Assembly: GCA_024653485.1 (NCBI GenBank)
Contig: JANLFY010000009.1
Location: forward strand, 85,918-149,917
Direction: 5' to 3'
Source of the DNA: Bacillota bacterium
GTDB taxonomy: Bacteria > Bacillota > SHA-98 > UBA4971
Length of the DNA: 64,000 nucleotides
The position numbers were made by a program, and so were the translations under genes. The notes beneath the pieces are model-generated. The model was not told where the DNA came from, made no database searches, and was given only the letters and a program-made list of their open reading frames with translations. Below are positions 1-8,753 of this stretch, one piece after another (position 1 is the first letter of the stretch; each line of letters begins with the position of its first letter).

Positions 1-17
1 TGCTCCCGTCATTCCTG

Positions 18-824
18 CTATCCCCCGCTCTCCGAAGGAGCGTTCCCACCACTTCCCATGCGTACCGCATCCACCAACGCCGCAAGGGTTGGCCCGGCCT
101 TGGCGTGAATGACCACATCCGCCCTGCCGTCGTAGCCCGTCGGAGTCAGGTTTATGATGGCAAGGCGGGACGCCAGCTCAGGGAGATAGCACACCGGCGC
201 CACTTCAAGGCTTGATCCAACGGCGATGAGAAGGTCCGATTCCGCCACGGCGCGCTGGGCGAGAAAGAAGTCCGGGGGAAGAGGGTCTTCGAAGAGCACC
301 ACGTCCGGCTTGACCAGCGCCCCGCACAGATCGCACCTCGGGAGTCCCCCAGCCCTCACGGCGTTGAGCGCCGCCCCCAAGTCGTATGTCTTCCCGCATC
401 TCACGCACGTGCACGTCCTCATGTTGCCGTGCACCTCGAGAGCACGGCGCGAACCGGCGCGCTGATGGAGGCCATCTATGTTCTGAGTGACTATGGTATC
501 GATGACGCTCATTCGTTCGAGCGCCGCGAGGGCTCTATGCCCCGCATTCGGCTCAACGGCTCGCAGCATTTCGAAGAGCTTGAGAATGAACCGGTAGAAG
601 GCTTCAGTCCTGGTTACGAAGGCGGTAGCGGACAGCACTGCCATCGGGTCGACCTGGCTCCACAGCCCAGTGCCGGGGCTGCGGAAATCGGGAATCCCAC
701 TCTCTGTGGATATGCCGGCTCCCGTCAGGACGACACATCTCTTCGCACCTGATATCAGTTCAGCCAGTTCGAAGACCCCTCGAGACACGGGGGATGACTC
801 TTCACGACCAGTGGTCCCCTGCAT
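18..824 (-). CDS. cobB: Sirtuin, NAD-dependent protein deacylase (Sir2/CobB family)
   Basis: Removes acyl groups from protein lysines at the expense of NAD+, giving O-acyl-ADP-ribose and nicotinamide in the cytoplasm. The 268-residue product has the sirtuin Rossmann motif TGAGISTESGIPDFRS, the NAD-site motif TQNIDGLHQRAG, the catalytic His in EVHGN, a zinc site made of two CxxC pairs (CVRC and CDLC), and the late GSSLEVAP motif. The frame stays open to about 1013, but the upstream part is unlike sirtuins; the ATG at 824 is preceded by a good GGAGGTGGGAGAGG Shine-Dalgarno and gives the usual length. It lies downstream of the glycosylase gene with about 120 bp between them. A small-class bacterial sirtuin; the acyl preference (acetyl, succinyl) cannot be read from the sequence. 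Confidence 0.93.
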   Translation of the reverse strand: MQGTTGREESSPVSRGVFELAELISGAKRCVVLTGAGISTESGIPDFRSPGTGLWSQVDPMAVLSATAFVTRTEAFYRFILKLFEMLRAVEPNAGHRALAALERMSVIDTIVTQNIDGLHQRAGSRRALEVHGNMRTCTCVRCGKTYDLGAALNAVRAGGLPRCDLCGALVKPDVVLFEDPLPPDFFLAQRAVAESDLLIAVGSSLEVAPVCYLPELASRLAIINLTPTGYDGRADVVIHAKAGPTLAALVDAVRMGSGGNAPSESGG

Positions 825-945
825 CCTCTCCCACCTCCACCCACCGGCTCCTGGTCCGCGAACCGAAGGCGGACGTCGCTCTCTCGCCCCTCTGGTCCAC
901 CGCCCTGTACCATGCTGACGGCAGAGCCCGCTGAAGGCCCTACGT

Positions 946-1881
946 TCATTCCATGGCACGGAGCTCGAGCGCGAGTCTCCTGCGGGCGTAATGAAACAAG
1001 TACTGCTGGGCATAGCCCGCGAGGTCTCCGAACCTCTCCCGGGCGAAGTGCGATATCGTGGCGGTAGATACTTTGCTGCCCCCGAAGTAGCAGTACCGCA
1101 TCACCCTCGTCATCCACACGTCTATGGGGAAAGCCTGAGGGAACCCGAGTGAGAACAGGAGCACGCAATCGGCGACCTTCTCGCCCACGCCGTCGAGGCG
1201 CATGAGCGCCTCCTTAGCGCCGTCGTACCCGAGCACCCGGAGACCGGCGAAGTCTATGTCGCCGGACGCAACCCTCTCAGCCGCAGCTTTCACGTACCGC
1301 GATCTGAATCCCGCTCCGCACTTCACGAGGTCTAGGACGTCAGCCGACGCCAGCCTACCCGCGGTCGGAAAACTGTAATACAGGGCCGCCCTGGACCCAC
1401 CGCAGTCATCTCGCACGCCATCCTCTCCCGCAATGGGATCGCCGTACACGTTCGCAATGCGTTCCACCGTGCGCCGGATGAGCGGAATGGCATTCCTCGC
1501 AGAGAGGATGAACGAAATCAGGCACTCCCATGGCTCTTGCCTTAGCAGACGCAAGCCTGTGAACGCCCCCACCGCGCACTCGAGCACCGGATCTATCTCG
1601 CAGAGCCGTCTTTCGATGCTTGCATGATCGGTGTCGAGGGAGAAGTACTCAACCGCGAGCCGAACGTCGTCCTCACTTGCCGGCCCCACTAGGACGAGGG
1701 AGTCTCCTTCCTGCCTTGCGCGGAGCACCCTACCGCGCACCACCCCTACGAACGCCTCTTCCTCCTTGTTCCACCTGAAGGCTTGTCCGGAATCCAGAGT
1801 CTCTTTGAGGTCAAACGGTGAGATGCCTGAGATGATCGCCTCGCTCTTGTGTATCTCTATCGTAGGCCGAGTCAAGATCAC
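946..1881 (-). CDS. ogg: 8-oxoguanine DNA glycosylase (OGG1 type, HhH-GPD)
   Basis: Base-excision repair enzyme that removes 8-oxoguanine and nicks the DNA strand by beta-elimination. The 311-residue protein has the N-terminal OGG domain (SGQAFRW, about residues 32-38) and the helix-hairpin-helix LDGVGEKVADC containing the catalytic Lys, followed by the Gly/Pro-rich PIDVW segment with the catalytic Asp. These match the Lys249/Asp268 arrangement of human OGG1. The start overlaps the end of the upstream UPF0182 gene by 4 bp (ATGA), so the two are translationally coupled. OGG1-type rather than MutM-type glycosylase is common in anaerobic Clostridia. Confidence 0.93.
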   Translation of the reverse strand: MILTRPTIEIHKSEAIISGISPFDLKETLDSGQAFRWNKEEEAFVGVVRGRVLRARQEGDSLVLVGPASEDDVRLAVEYFSLDTDHASIERRLCEIDPVLECAVGAFTGLRLLRQEPWECLISFILSARNAIPLIRRTVERIANVYGDPIAGEDGVRDDCGGSRAALYYSFPTAGRLASADVLDLVKCGAGFRSRYVKAAAERVASGDIDFAGLRVLGYDGAKEALMRLDGVGEKVADCVLLFSLGFPQAFPIDVWMTRVMRYCYFGGSKVSTATISHFARERFGDLAGYAQQYLFHYARRRLALELRAME

Positions 1882-4604
1882 TTCGCCCTTTCCTCTAGCT
1901 CTCGCAACAGTGTACCCAGCTCCGCCAGGGATTCCCCGAATCCCGCGAAGTCGCCCGCACGAAGTCGAGCGCCGGCTTCGTCATATACTCGGACCGCCCG
2001 GGCCGTGAGATCCGACATGAGTTCGTCGGCCTCGTCGGGAGCCCCTTTCGTGGGGGCTTGTGCCGCCTGCTCGGGTACCGGAGCCGCGCGCCGCCCTTCG
2101 GGTGTGGCGCCGAGCGCCGAGGCGAGCGCTCCCTGCAGCGTGGCATCCATGGCGACAGTGTTTCCGAAAGCGACTATCACTCTCTTCAGCTCTGGGAGCT
2201 CGCTCCGTTCCGCGAGGAGGTAGAGCGGCTCCACATACAGAATGGAATTCTCCACCGGGATGACCAGTAGGTTCCCTCGCACCACCCTTGACCCGCGTTG
2301 ACTCCACAGCGTTAGAGCCTCCGAGATGGCGGGGTCCTGGTCTATCCTCGCCTCCACTTGCATGGGTCCGTACACGAGCTGGTCCTTGGGGAATGTGTAC
2401 AGCACGAGCTCACCGTAGTGTGGAGGATCGTTTCGCGCCGCGAGCCAGGCGATCATGTTGTCCTTGCCAGACGGCGTGAATGGCAGGATGAGAAGGAACT
2501 CCGGTCTCGTGCCGCCCGGCGTGCTCATGAGAATGTAGTATGGTCGGACGCTCTGGCGTTCCCCTCCGTACACTTCCTCGGGGAAGTCCCAGAAGTCCTC
2601 GCGCTTGTAGAACGCTTCCGCGTCCGTCATGTGGTACGCGTTGAGAACTCGAGCCTGAATGGTAAAGAGGTCCTCAGGGTACCGGATGTGACCCTTGAGT
2701 GAACCCGGCATCTGCTCGAGCGGTCTGAACATGCCAGGAAACACCCCGGACAGGCTCTTCAGAATCGGCTCGTCGGCGGAGGTGGCATAGAACTCCACGT
2801 CACCGTTGTACGCGTCGATGACTACCTTGACGGAGTTGCGGATGTAGTTGATCCCATCCTCGAGAGGCTGAGAGTAGGGGTAACGGGTGCTCACGGTGTA
2901 CGCGTCCCATATCCAGAAAAGCTTGCCGTCCGCAAGCACCAAGTACGGGTCCCCGTCGTACAGAAGGAAGGGTGCGATGCTCATCACGCGGTCGCGGATG
3001 TTCCTCTTGTACAGGACCCGGCTCTCCGGGGTCATGTCAGTGGACATGAGGAACTTCAGACTCCCGAACCTCGCAGCGAACGCGGCTTTCCTCAATAGAG
3101 AAGAGACCTGGACACCGCCATGTCCCTCGTACCTCGTATACACATTGGCCTCACCGGTCGGGTAATCGAACTCACGGGCGGACGTGCCCACGACGACGTA
3201 GTCATCTGTGCGCTCGCCGTAGTATATTTCGGGGCGAGTAACCTCGAAGCCCCGGTCGCTCTTGGGCGGGATGTCCTGTATCACGAACCTCGGCAGCCCC
3301 TCCGCGGAGACCTCGTTCACGTCGCTCATGGCAAGGCCGTAACCATGCGTATACACGAAGCGTTCGTTCACCCAGGTCCTCGCCTGATCGGGCAATTCGC
3401 CGACTGACAGCTCGCGCGCGGACAGCGCGACTTGGCGCGGCCGTCCGTTCATGACGTACCTATCGATGTCGACGTCGTTGAAATCATAGTAAACGCGGAA
3501 TTCCTGCAGCTGTTTGTAAGTCTGCGCGAGGGGACGCCAGTCCCACAGTCTAATGCTTTCCACAGTGTCCCGATGAACAGTCATGAGCCGGCTGAAGCTG
3601 AGGTCGTTGCGAACGCTAAAAGGCTGGACCTCGATTGCGTCAAGACCGAACGCAGCTCTTGTGGCGTCGACGTTGTACTTGATGTAGGGTTGTTCCCTCG
3701 ATAGCTCGTTTGGCTCCACCGAGAGTCTCTGGACGACAGCGGGATACGCGGTCCCCAACAGGAACGACGCTATAGCCATTGCCCCGATTGCCCCAAGAGC
3801 CAGTCTCTCGGCTCGAACGAAGAGGTTGGCAAGCAGCAGGAGACCTACGACAACGGCCATCGCCGAAAGGATGCCCAGCGCCGGCATCTGGGCGTGCACG
3901 TCGGTATAACCTGCCCCGAAGGTCACGCCGCGAGGTGAGTACACAAGGCCTATGGTGGCAAGTCGGTACCCCCACGCTTTGAGCAAGAATCCCAGCGTGA
4001 GGAGGCCAATCAAATGTCGCCTTGCGAGCGGGCTTCCGATCACGCCCGCGCTCCCCAGCGAGAGAGTCCTCGTGAGGACGTAGATCGCTGTGACAAGGGA
4101 AGCGGTCATAACTGTAAGGGTCATAAGCAAAGAGTACACGAGTCTGTAGAGCGGCAGGACGAAGAGGTAGAACCCGATATCCAGTGCAAACAGCGGGTCC
4201 TTCACTCCCGCCGGTGCCCGGTGCAGGAACTGCTGGACGACCATCCAGTGCGAGGAACTGCCGAGCCCCACGAGCACAGCCAGAGTCGTGCTGAGGATGA
4301 GGAAACCCACCCTAACCCTCTGTCCCACGATGTGGGCGGGGATGCCGAACTGCTGAGAGAGAGACGCGGACCTCCGAATGCTTGCCTCAGTGAGCCTGAG
4401 GTTGACGAAGACAAAGACGAAGAAGACGGCACCAATGACGAAGCCAAGCGCCAGCCGGGAGAGCACTGGAACCCAAAGCGCCTGCAGATACCCGACCTCG
4501 CGGAACCACAGTATGTCGGTGAAGAAAGTCGCGATCCCACGTAGTGACGCGGCTGTGCCAACGACCAAAGCAACCACGAATAGACCAACGTAGCGTCGGA
4601 CCAT
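1878..4604 (-). CDS. UPF0182 family large membrane protein
   Basis: A 908-residue member of the UPF0182 family, function unknown. About seven hydrophobic helices are visible in the first 300 residues (starting VGLFVVALVVGTAASLRG), then a long soluble, presumably extracytoplasmic, domain with conserved blocks such as PYIKYNVDATRAAFGLD and EDLFTIQARVLNAYHM, and a charged Ala/Glu-rich tail. The length is normal for the family, which is scattered through Actinobacteria, Cyanobacteria and high-GC Clostridia. The start at 4604 has a GGGGGGAA Shine-Dalgarno. It is translationally coupled to the downstream 8-oxoguanine glycosylase, but that need not mean shared function. Confidence 0.9.
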   Translation of the reverse strand: MVRRYVGLFVVALVVGTAASLRGIATFFTDILWFREVGYLQALWVPVLSRLALGFVIGAVFFVFVFVNLRLTEASIRRSASLSQQFGIPAHIVGQRVRVGFLILSTTLAVLVGLGSSSHWMVVQQFLHRAPAGVKDPLFALDIGFYLFVLPLYRLVYSLLMTLTVMTASLVTAIYVLTRTLSLGSAGVIGSPLARRHLIGLLTLGFLLKAWGYRLATIGLVYSPRGVTFGAGYTDVHAQMPALGILSAMAVVVGLLLLANLFVRAERLALGAIGAMAIASFLLGTAYPAVVQRLSVEPNELSREQPYIKYNVDATRAAFGLDAIEVQPFSVRNDLSFSRLMTVHRDTVESIRLWDWRPLAQTYKQLQEFRVYYDFNDVDIDRYVMNGRPRQVALSARELSVGELPDQARTWVNERFVYTHGYGLAMSDVNEVSAEGLPRFVIQDIPPKSDRGFEVTRPEIYYGERTDDYVVVGTSAREFDYPTGEANVYTRYEGHGGVQVSSLLRKAAFAARFGSLKFLMSTDMTPESRVLYKRNIRDRVMSIAPFLLYDGDPYLVLADGKLFWIWDAYTVSTRYPYSQPLEDGINYIRNSVKVVIDAYNGDVEFYATSADEPILKSLSGVFPGMFRPLEQMPGSLKGHIRYPEDLFTIQARVLNAYHMTDAEAFYKREDFWDFPEEVYGGERQSVRPYYILMSTPGGTRPEFLLILPFTPSGKDNMIAWLAARNDPPHYGELVLYTFPKDQLVYGPMQVEARIDQDPAISEALTLWSQRGSRVVRGNLLVIPVENSILYVEPLYLLAERSELPELKRVIVAFGNTVAMDATLQGALASALGATPEGRRAAPVPEQAAQAPTKGAPDEADELMSDLTARAVRVYDEAGARLRAGDFAGFGESLAELGTLLRELEERAK

Positions 4605-4731
4605 GACATTCCCCCCGTGTGTGCTCCTGCGCGGACAGACCGTCCAAGAGACTGCCTCTGGGCGAAGCGCGCGTCGTGGTCGCTATCAGGACCCCGTCGC
4701 CCTCTCCACGTTCATACTTTGTTATGCTTCT

Positions 4732-4956
4732 TCAGTGGGTATGTGATTCCTGCTGCGCGTTCTCTGACCATGGCTGTCCGTGGGTGCTGGGGCGCGTCTT
4801 CAAGAAGCATCGAGCCGCGTCGAGGAAACCGATGGCGTGCTGGACCATGGCCGTTCTGACCTCAGGGTCGTCCGACCACTTTGCCTCGACCGTGCATATG
4901 TGTCCGAGCGCGAGGCATGCGTCTATGAGCCGCTTCCTGATCGTCCAGGGTTCCAT
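4732..4956 (-). CDS. Small hypothetical protein, 74 aa
   Basis: Unrecognised 74-residue protein beginning MEPWTIRKRLIDACLALGH, with a mostly helical look, three Cys residues and a polar tail rich in Gln, Ser and His. The frame is open further upstream, but the ATG at 4956 has a very strong GGAGGAGG eight bases before it, which fixes the start. It is the last gene of the minus-strand run radical SAM - CPBP protease - this gene, 101 bp after the protease stop. It could be an accessory of that pair or an independent small gene. No function is assigned. Confidence 0.6.
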   Translation of the reverse strand: MEPWTIRKRLIDACLALGHICTVEAKWSDDPEVRTAMVQHAIGFLDAARCFLKTRPSTHGQPWSENAQQESHTH

Positions 4957-5057
4957 CCCGATGCCTCCTCCGTGGGATCTAGACTGGTGAGGGCGCGTCG
5001 ATTCAGAGGCGCCCCCACGCCATCCACCGTAAGCCCGCCCAGTGGACGACCCCCGCG

Positions 5058-5831
5058 TCACCTTGAGCGCGAAGCGGGCGACTGCTCCCATCGCCCTCCC
5101 GCCTTGTTCCAGACAAAGGCCGAGTAATTGAGCCACCAATGGACGAGCCAGCCGGGCCACAGAGACCCGGCCATCTCGTTCAGCAGACAGAACACGACGC
5201 CTAAGCTCAATGGCACGGCGAGGGCATACGACGCCAGGAGCGCGCTCTTGCCTCGAGTGGCTTGCCTCATGGGAAGGAAGTGCACGAGCCCGAACGCGAC
5301 GGATGAAGCCACCACAGCAGACATGAAGGCAACGGCTGGTGGAACACCGAGACCCGCAAGGGCCCGGCCCACCCCCAGAACCGCAAGCCCTCGAAAGAAG
5401 AACTCCTCGACGAACGTCTGCGAGAACGTAAGTGCCGCTGCCATCATCGCGGTATGCTTGAGGTTGCCGCGTCTTAGGCTCAGGTATGTCCCGCCGGGGT
5501 TAATCGTCCCACTGGCCACAAGGGGAATCAGGTCTGGTCGGAACAGATGAGCCTCCATCACCCTGCCCACTAGGAATGCCGCGGACCACACGCCGAGCAT
5601 CCAGAGCCACGGACACTTGCCTAGTAGCGAGACCGAGAGCCCGAACGCGCCGAGTGGCTCCTCCCCACATACGCCCCAGCCGATGACAAGTAGAGCCGTT
5701 CCGATCAATGGCACGCCATCGACCGTCTCGTCTCTCTCGGTGTCCTCGCGTGTCGCCTCCAGGCCGCGAAGGTCGTGCGCCATCCTGGTCGCGAAGCTAA
5801 GAACCAGGGCAAAGTACACGATCCATGTCAC
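5058..5831 (-). CDS. CPBP-family intramembrane glutamic-type protease
   Basis: Polytopic membrane protein of 257 residues with the three CPBP/Abi (CAAX-like) motifs in order: EExxxR in FVEEFFFRG, FxxxH in FGLVHF, and a late His in WLVHWWLNY. Family members cut membrane-bound or prenylated substrates and in bacteria are often found next to bacteriocin or peptide-modification genes. The GTG start lies 6 bp after the stop of the radical SAM gene, so both are almost certainly cotranscribed; this suggests processing or immunity in the same peptide pathway. The Shine-Dalgarno is weak, so an internal Met near residue 17 is an alternative start. Confidence 0.85.
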   Translation of the reverse strand: MTWIVYFALVLSFATRMAHDLRGLEATREDTERDETVDGVPLIGTALLVIGWGVCGEEPLGAFGLSVSLLGKCPWLWMLGVWSAAFLVGRVMEAHLFRPDLIPLVASGTINPGGTYLSLRRGNLKHTAMMAAALTFSQTFVEEFFFRGLAVLGVGRALAGLGVPPAVAFMSAVVASSVAFGLVHFLPMRQATRGKSALLASYALAVPLSLGVVFCLLNEMAGSLWPGWLVHWWLNYSAFVWNKAGGRWEQSPASRSR

Positions 5832-5837
5832 CTTCGA

Positions 5838-7166
5838 TCACAACCCATCGACGAGGGCGGCCACCACTGTCTTGACGTTCTCGTCAGCCGACCGATCCTC
5901 GCGCCATCCCCACAACGCTGCCCTGAAAGCTGCTCTGTAGAACTCACAATAAGGGTCGACCGAGAACACGGTGCCGCCTTGGGCCAGCGCGTTGGCGCGA
6001 CATCCCCCGCCGCAGAAGTATGCCACATCGCACCGAGAGCAACCTGGCACTCGGGTTACATCAGGGACAACGTTCCTTCCCGACCGGCGCATCTTCGAAA
6101 GAGAGTCGTCCGGAAGTCTTCCGAGGTACATGTCGGGCCGATGCATGAGCGGACACGGGTAAACCACTCCCTCGGGACCGACGCTGAGCACACCGTGACC
6201 GGCCCCGCACCCAGCCTTAGCGCGCAGGTCAATGGGAGCACATGACTCAAGCCCCGGGGCATGGTCTCCCGAGCCGCGAGAGGCCTGCGTGATGAGCGAG
6301 GCGAGGCACGACAACAGCTCCCGCGGCGGAATCGAGAGGTCCGCGGCATGGCACGCTCCCCGTCCGACGGGCATGAACAGGCTGAAATGATAGCCGACAC
6401 CGAGGCTCTTTGCTAGCCTCAGAATGCCGGGGATGTCCGGGAGATTCCTTCGTGTGAGGGTTGGGACTATTTCGATCTTGTCGACTCCCGCCGACAGAAG
6501 GGCACTTATCCCTCTGATAGCGGCGTTGAAAGCGCCTTTCCCCCTCACAGCGTCGTGCACGGAGGGATCGTCCGACTCAACGCTCACTTGCACCCTAGCC
6601 CCAGACTCGCGAACCCACTCGGCCTCTCTCGCGCCAATCAAGCAGCCGTTCGTGAGAAGCAGCACATCGTCAAATCTGCCTCGCACGAAGTCGAGTATTT
6701 CGCGGATGTCCTTCCTAACAAATGGCTCCCCGCCGCTGATCACAAGGGAGCGAGGTCGTGCCTCCGCCAAGGCGTCTAGGACCGCCAGAACCTCGCGCGT
6801 TGAGAGAGCGTCATTGCCCGGCAAGCCTCCGGCGCCAAAGTAACAGGTCGGACAGGCAAGATTGCACCTTTCTGTGATGTTGAAGTGAATCCGGCCTGGC
6901 CTCTCTTCGTGTCCTTCCTCAACCATGAACCCGGCAGAACACAGGTAACCGAGGAGCGCCCTCACGTCCTCGCAGCGGGCGCCTCGTCGGACGCACGCCG
7001 TGGTCACGAGCTCGCCCACTGTGAGACCCTCTATGTTCTCGACCAGCTCGAACGCCTCGACGCTCAGCTTGATCCACTCACTGTTCGCCGGGTTTACCAG
7101 CACGCGCTGGTCTTGGAACTCGCATACCCGCACAGCCGGGTTGAGCACGTATACCTTCCCGTCCAT
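5838..7166 (-). CDS. Radical SAM/SPASM protein with N-terminal PqqD-like domain
   Basis: 442-residue peptide-modifying radical SAM enzyme. Residues about 1-85 look like a PqqD/RRE-type peptide-binding domain (starts MDGKVYVLNPAVRVCEF). The radical SAM cluster motif is C101-x3-C105-x2-C108 in TERCNLACPTCYFG, followed by the GGEP motif (SGGEPFVRKD). The C-terminal SPASM region has the Cys set CGAG..VYPCPL..CSRC..FCGGGC, enough for auxiliary 4Fe-4S clusters. The frame extends upstream to 7394, but the ATG at 7166 has a GGAGGAGG ribosome site at proper spacing. An RRE fused to rSAM/SPASM plus an adjacent CPBP protease is a typical RiPP maturation arrangement; the substrate peptide is not certain (see 7491-7601). 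Alternatives are anaerobic sulfatase maturase-like or heme d1-type branches. Confidence 0.88.
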   Translation of the reverse strand: MDGKVYVLNPAVRVCEFQDQRVLVNPANSEWIKLSVEAFELVENIEGLTVGELVTTACVRRGARCEDVRALLGYLCSAGFMVEEGHEERPGRIHFNITERCNLACPTCYFGAGGLPGNDALSTREVLAVLDALAEARPRSLVISGGEPFVRKDIREILDFVRGRFDDVLLLTNGCLIGAREAEWVRESGARVQVSVESDDPSVHDAVRGKGAFNAAIRGISALLSAGVDKIEIVPTLTRRNLPDIPGILRLAKSLGVGYHFSLFMPVGRGACHAADLSIPPRELLSCLASLITQASRGSGDHAPGLESCAPIDLRAKAGCGAGHGVLSVGPEGVVYPCPLMHRPDMYLGRLPDDSLSKMRRSGRNVVPDVTRVPGCSRCDVAYFCGGGCRANALAQGGTVFSVDPYCEFYRAAFRAALWGWREDRSADENVKTVVAALVDGL

Positions 7167-7490
7167 GGTCGCACGCCTCCTCCACGATGAGACCGCCCTT
7201 CCGGAGCGCGGCGTACCGAGCTCGTGGATCCATGGTGTGGAGAAGCACGCCTGGCTCCCTGACCCTCTTGCTCGCCGGACCCGAAGCTTCGCCCCTCGCG
7301 CGCGTCGCCATGCGGTCCGCCGTGGGGATCCGAACAGACTTCGGCCGAAGCTCTGCCTCCGGCGACTCCTGCAGGCTCGCCCTGCCCAGTGCAAGCGGCA
7401 GGTGAACGCAAGGAAAGCATCGGAAACGGAGGCGGGCGGCGAGTAGGACTCTGATCGTCTCCCCGCCCGCCCGTGCAGCCGGCACGACGT

Positions 7491-7601
7491 TCACCCTATC
7501 GTGACCCTATGGCCCCACAGCCTGAAGGTAAAGCAGTACCCGTCGATCGCAAGGTCTATCCTGAGTCTTTTCCCACCAAGCCTCCCGTACACGCGGTCCA
7601 C
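7491..7601 (-). CDS. Candidate 36-aa small ORF upstream of the radical SAM gene
   Basis: GTG-started ORF of 36 codons, product MDRVYGRLGGKRLRIDLAID followed by GYCFTFRLWGHRVTIG, with alternating polar and aromatic/hydrophobic residues and a purine-rich GGGGAAAGGGG just upstream of the start. It reads in the same direction as the radical SAM/SPASM gene and ends about 325 bp before it. It is a possible modified-peptide precursor, but no leader/core boundary is evident and the coding signal is weak because of the short length. The rest of the 7167-7752 interval shows only open frames that look like GC-rich shadows. Confidence 0.3.
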   Translation of the reverse strand: MDRVYGRLGGKRLRIDLAIDGYCFTFRLWGHRVTIG

Positions 7602-7752
7602 CCCCTTTCCCCGCGTCAGCAGCGGGCGAGCTGCACATGCTTGCCTGGGCCGGCTCAGGTCGCCTCTGGCGATCCCAGTCTATCAACAGGGGGGTCGCCG
7701 CACCATTGCCTGAACGGGCGACTTATGATGGCTCCAACGGATGAACCCAGGG

Positions 7753-8238
7753 TCATCGCCGGCCTCGGCTGTATACGTACATGACCGCCTGCGAGCGGTT
7801 CTTCACCCTGAGCTTCCTGAATATGCTGGCCACGTGCGTCTTTACGGTGTTTACGCTGATGTACAGCTCTCTGGCGATGTCTTTGTTCCTCAGACCTTTC
7901 GCGAGCAGTCGAAGCACGTCCAGTTCCGTTCTAGTAAGATACACCGACGGGTCCCTGTCCGCGGACCCACCCTCCCCTGCGGAGGCTCCCCTGGCCCCCT
8001 CTGTCGTTGAGACGGCATGGGTATTCTGTAAACCCAGTGCTGCCTCCCGTAGCACCGATTGCCCACCGGCGCCCGCAAGTGGGCCGTCGGCACCTGCAAT
8101 GAGGTCTATCGGGACTGAACGCGGTGCTATCCTCAAAGTGCCGACGACCTCTATGTCGCCCGGTGAAACGGGGCATCCCGGGTCGAACGGTCCATCAGCA
8201 TGGCACTCGTCGAGTACCAGTACCCTCAACCTGCCCAT
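7753..8238 (-). CDS. LuxR-type DNA-binding response regulator, orphan
   Basis: 161-residue regulator. The C-terminal 65 residues are a LuxR/GerE helix-turn-helix: LTRTELDVLRLLAKGLRNKDIARELYIS is followed by VNTVKTHVASIFRKL. The first 90 residues start like a receiver beta strand (RVLVLDECHADG) but are too short for a complete receiver domain and become Gly/Ala-rich, so phosphorylation by a histidine kinase is unlikely. The start at 8238 has a GGAGGGAGGA Shine-Dalgarno. No sensor kinase is nearby. It is transcribed from a good sigma-A promoter at 8398-8426 with a leader of about 150 nt, and its target genes are unknown. Confidence 0.85.
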   Translation of the reverse strand: MGRLRVLVLDECHADGPFDPGCPVSPGDIEVVGTLRIAPRSVPIDLIAGADGPLAGAGGQSVLREAALGLQNTHAVSTTEGARGASAGEGGSADRDPSVYLTRTELDVLRLLAKGLRNKDIARELYISVNTVKTHVASIFRKLRVKNRSQAVMYVYSRGRR

Positions 8239-8753
8239 TGTCCTCCCTCCAGTGAAGCTCTACCAGAAAGTCCAGGCGACAGCTCAGTGGCAGTCAGCGT
8301 TCACCACGGACACACATGCGGTTCCTCGACACGACTCGCCCCTGGCCGCCTGTGGCCACTTTCTCCCATCTTTGGCGTTCTATCCCATGCACATAGCATA
8401 TTACCATCTTTCGGCAGCGGTGTCAAGAGTTGGTGTCGGCAGGTGTCGGTGGCCGCCGGGCGGACCGAGCCGACCACCGAGGGGAACTTGTATCAAGAGC
8501 CATCGTTGGCCGCTGTCGGTGGCCGCGCCTTCCAAGCGCCCGAGCGTCACCACTACGCCGTGCCACCGTCGTCGCAGCTCGGTGGGTTCAAGACAACTGC
8601 GATCCGGCTGTTCGGACTACGCCGCCGCACGCCGTATTGCCAAACCTAGTCAGCAAGAGCGCCTCAGCCTGAAGGTCAAGGGCCCGCCTGCCGTCAGGTC
8701 TGGAAGGAAACGCGCCGAGTCTCGGAGAAACCCCCTATAACCTAAATCATGGG
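8239..8753. other. Divergent intergenic region between LuxR-type and sigma-54 activator genes
   Basis: 515 bp without a convincing gene. It holds the LuxR-gene promoter (8398-8426) and two direct copies of TGTCGGTGGCCGC, at 8444-8456 and 8514-8526, 70 bp apart (about seven helical turns), which could be binding sites for either regulator. An ORF on the plus strand that runs from 7781 through this interval lacks family features and overlaps the LuxR gene antisense. Confidence 0.5.
8398..8426 (-). promoter_or_regulatory. Sigma-A promoter of the LuxR-type gene
   Basis: On the minus strand a perfect -35 TTGACA (8421-8426) and a -10 TAATAT (8398-8403) are separated by exactly 17 bp. It lies in the only AT-rich patch of the divergent region and points at the LuxR-type gene, predicting a start near 8391. 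Confidence 0.75.

Noticed and set aside
4014..4544. Plus-strand ORF of 176 codons rich in Glu and Asp
   Set aside because: Antisense to the transmembrane part of the UPF0182 gene; the acidic composition is the complement of hydrophobic codons.
7078..7494. Minus-strand ORF of 138 codons upstream of the radical SAM gene as a precursor
   Set aside because: Overlaps the start of the radical SAM gene in another frame, has no ribosome site at its Met codons and looks like random GC-rich sequence.
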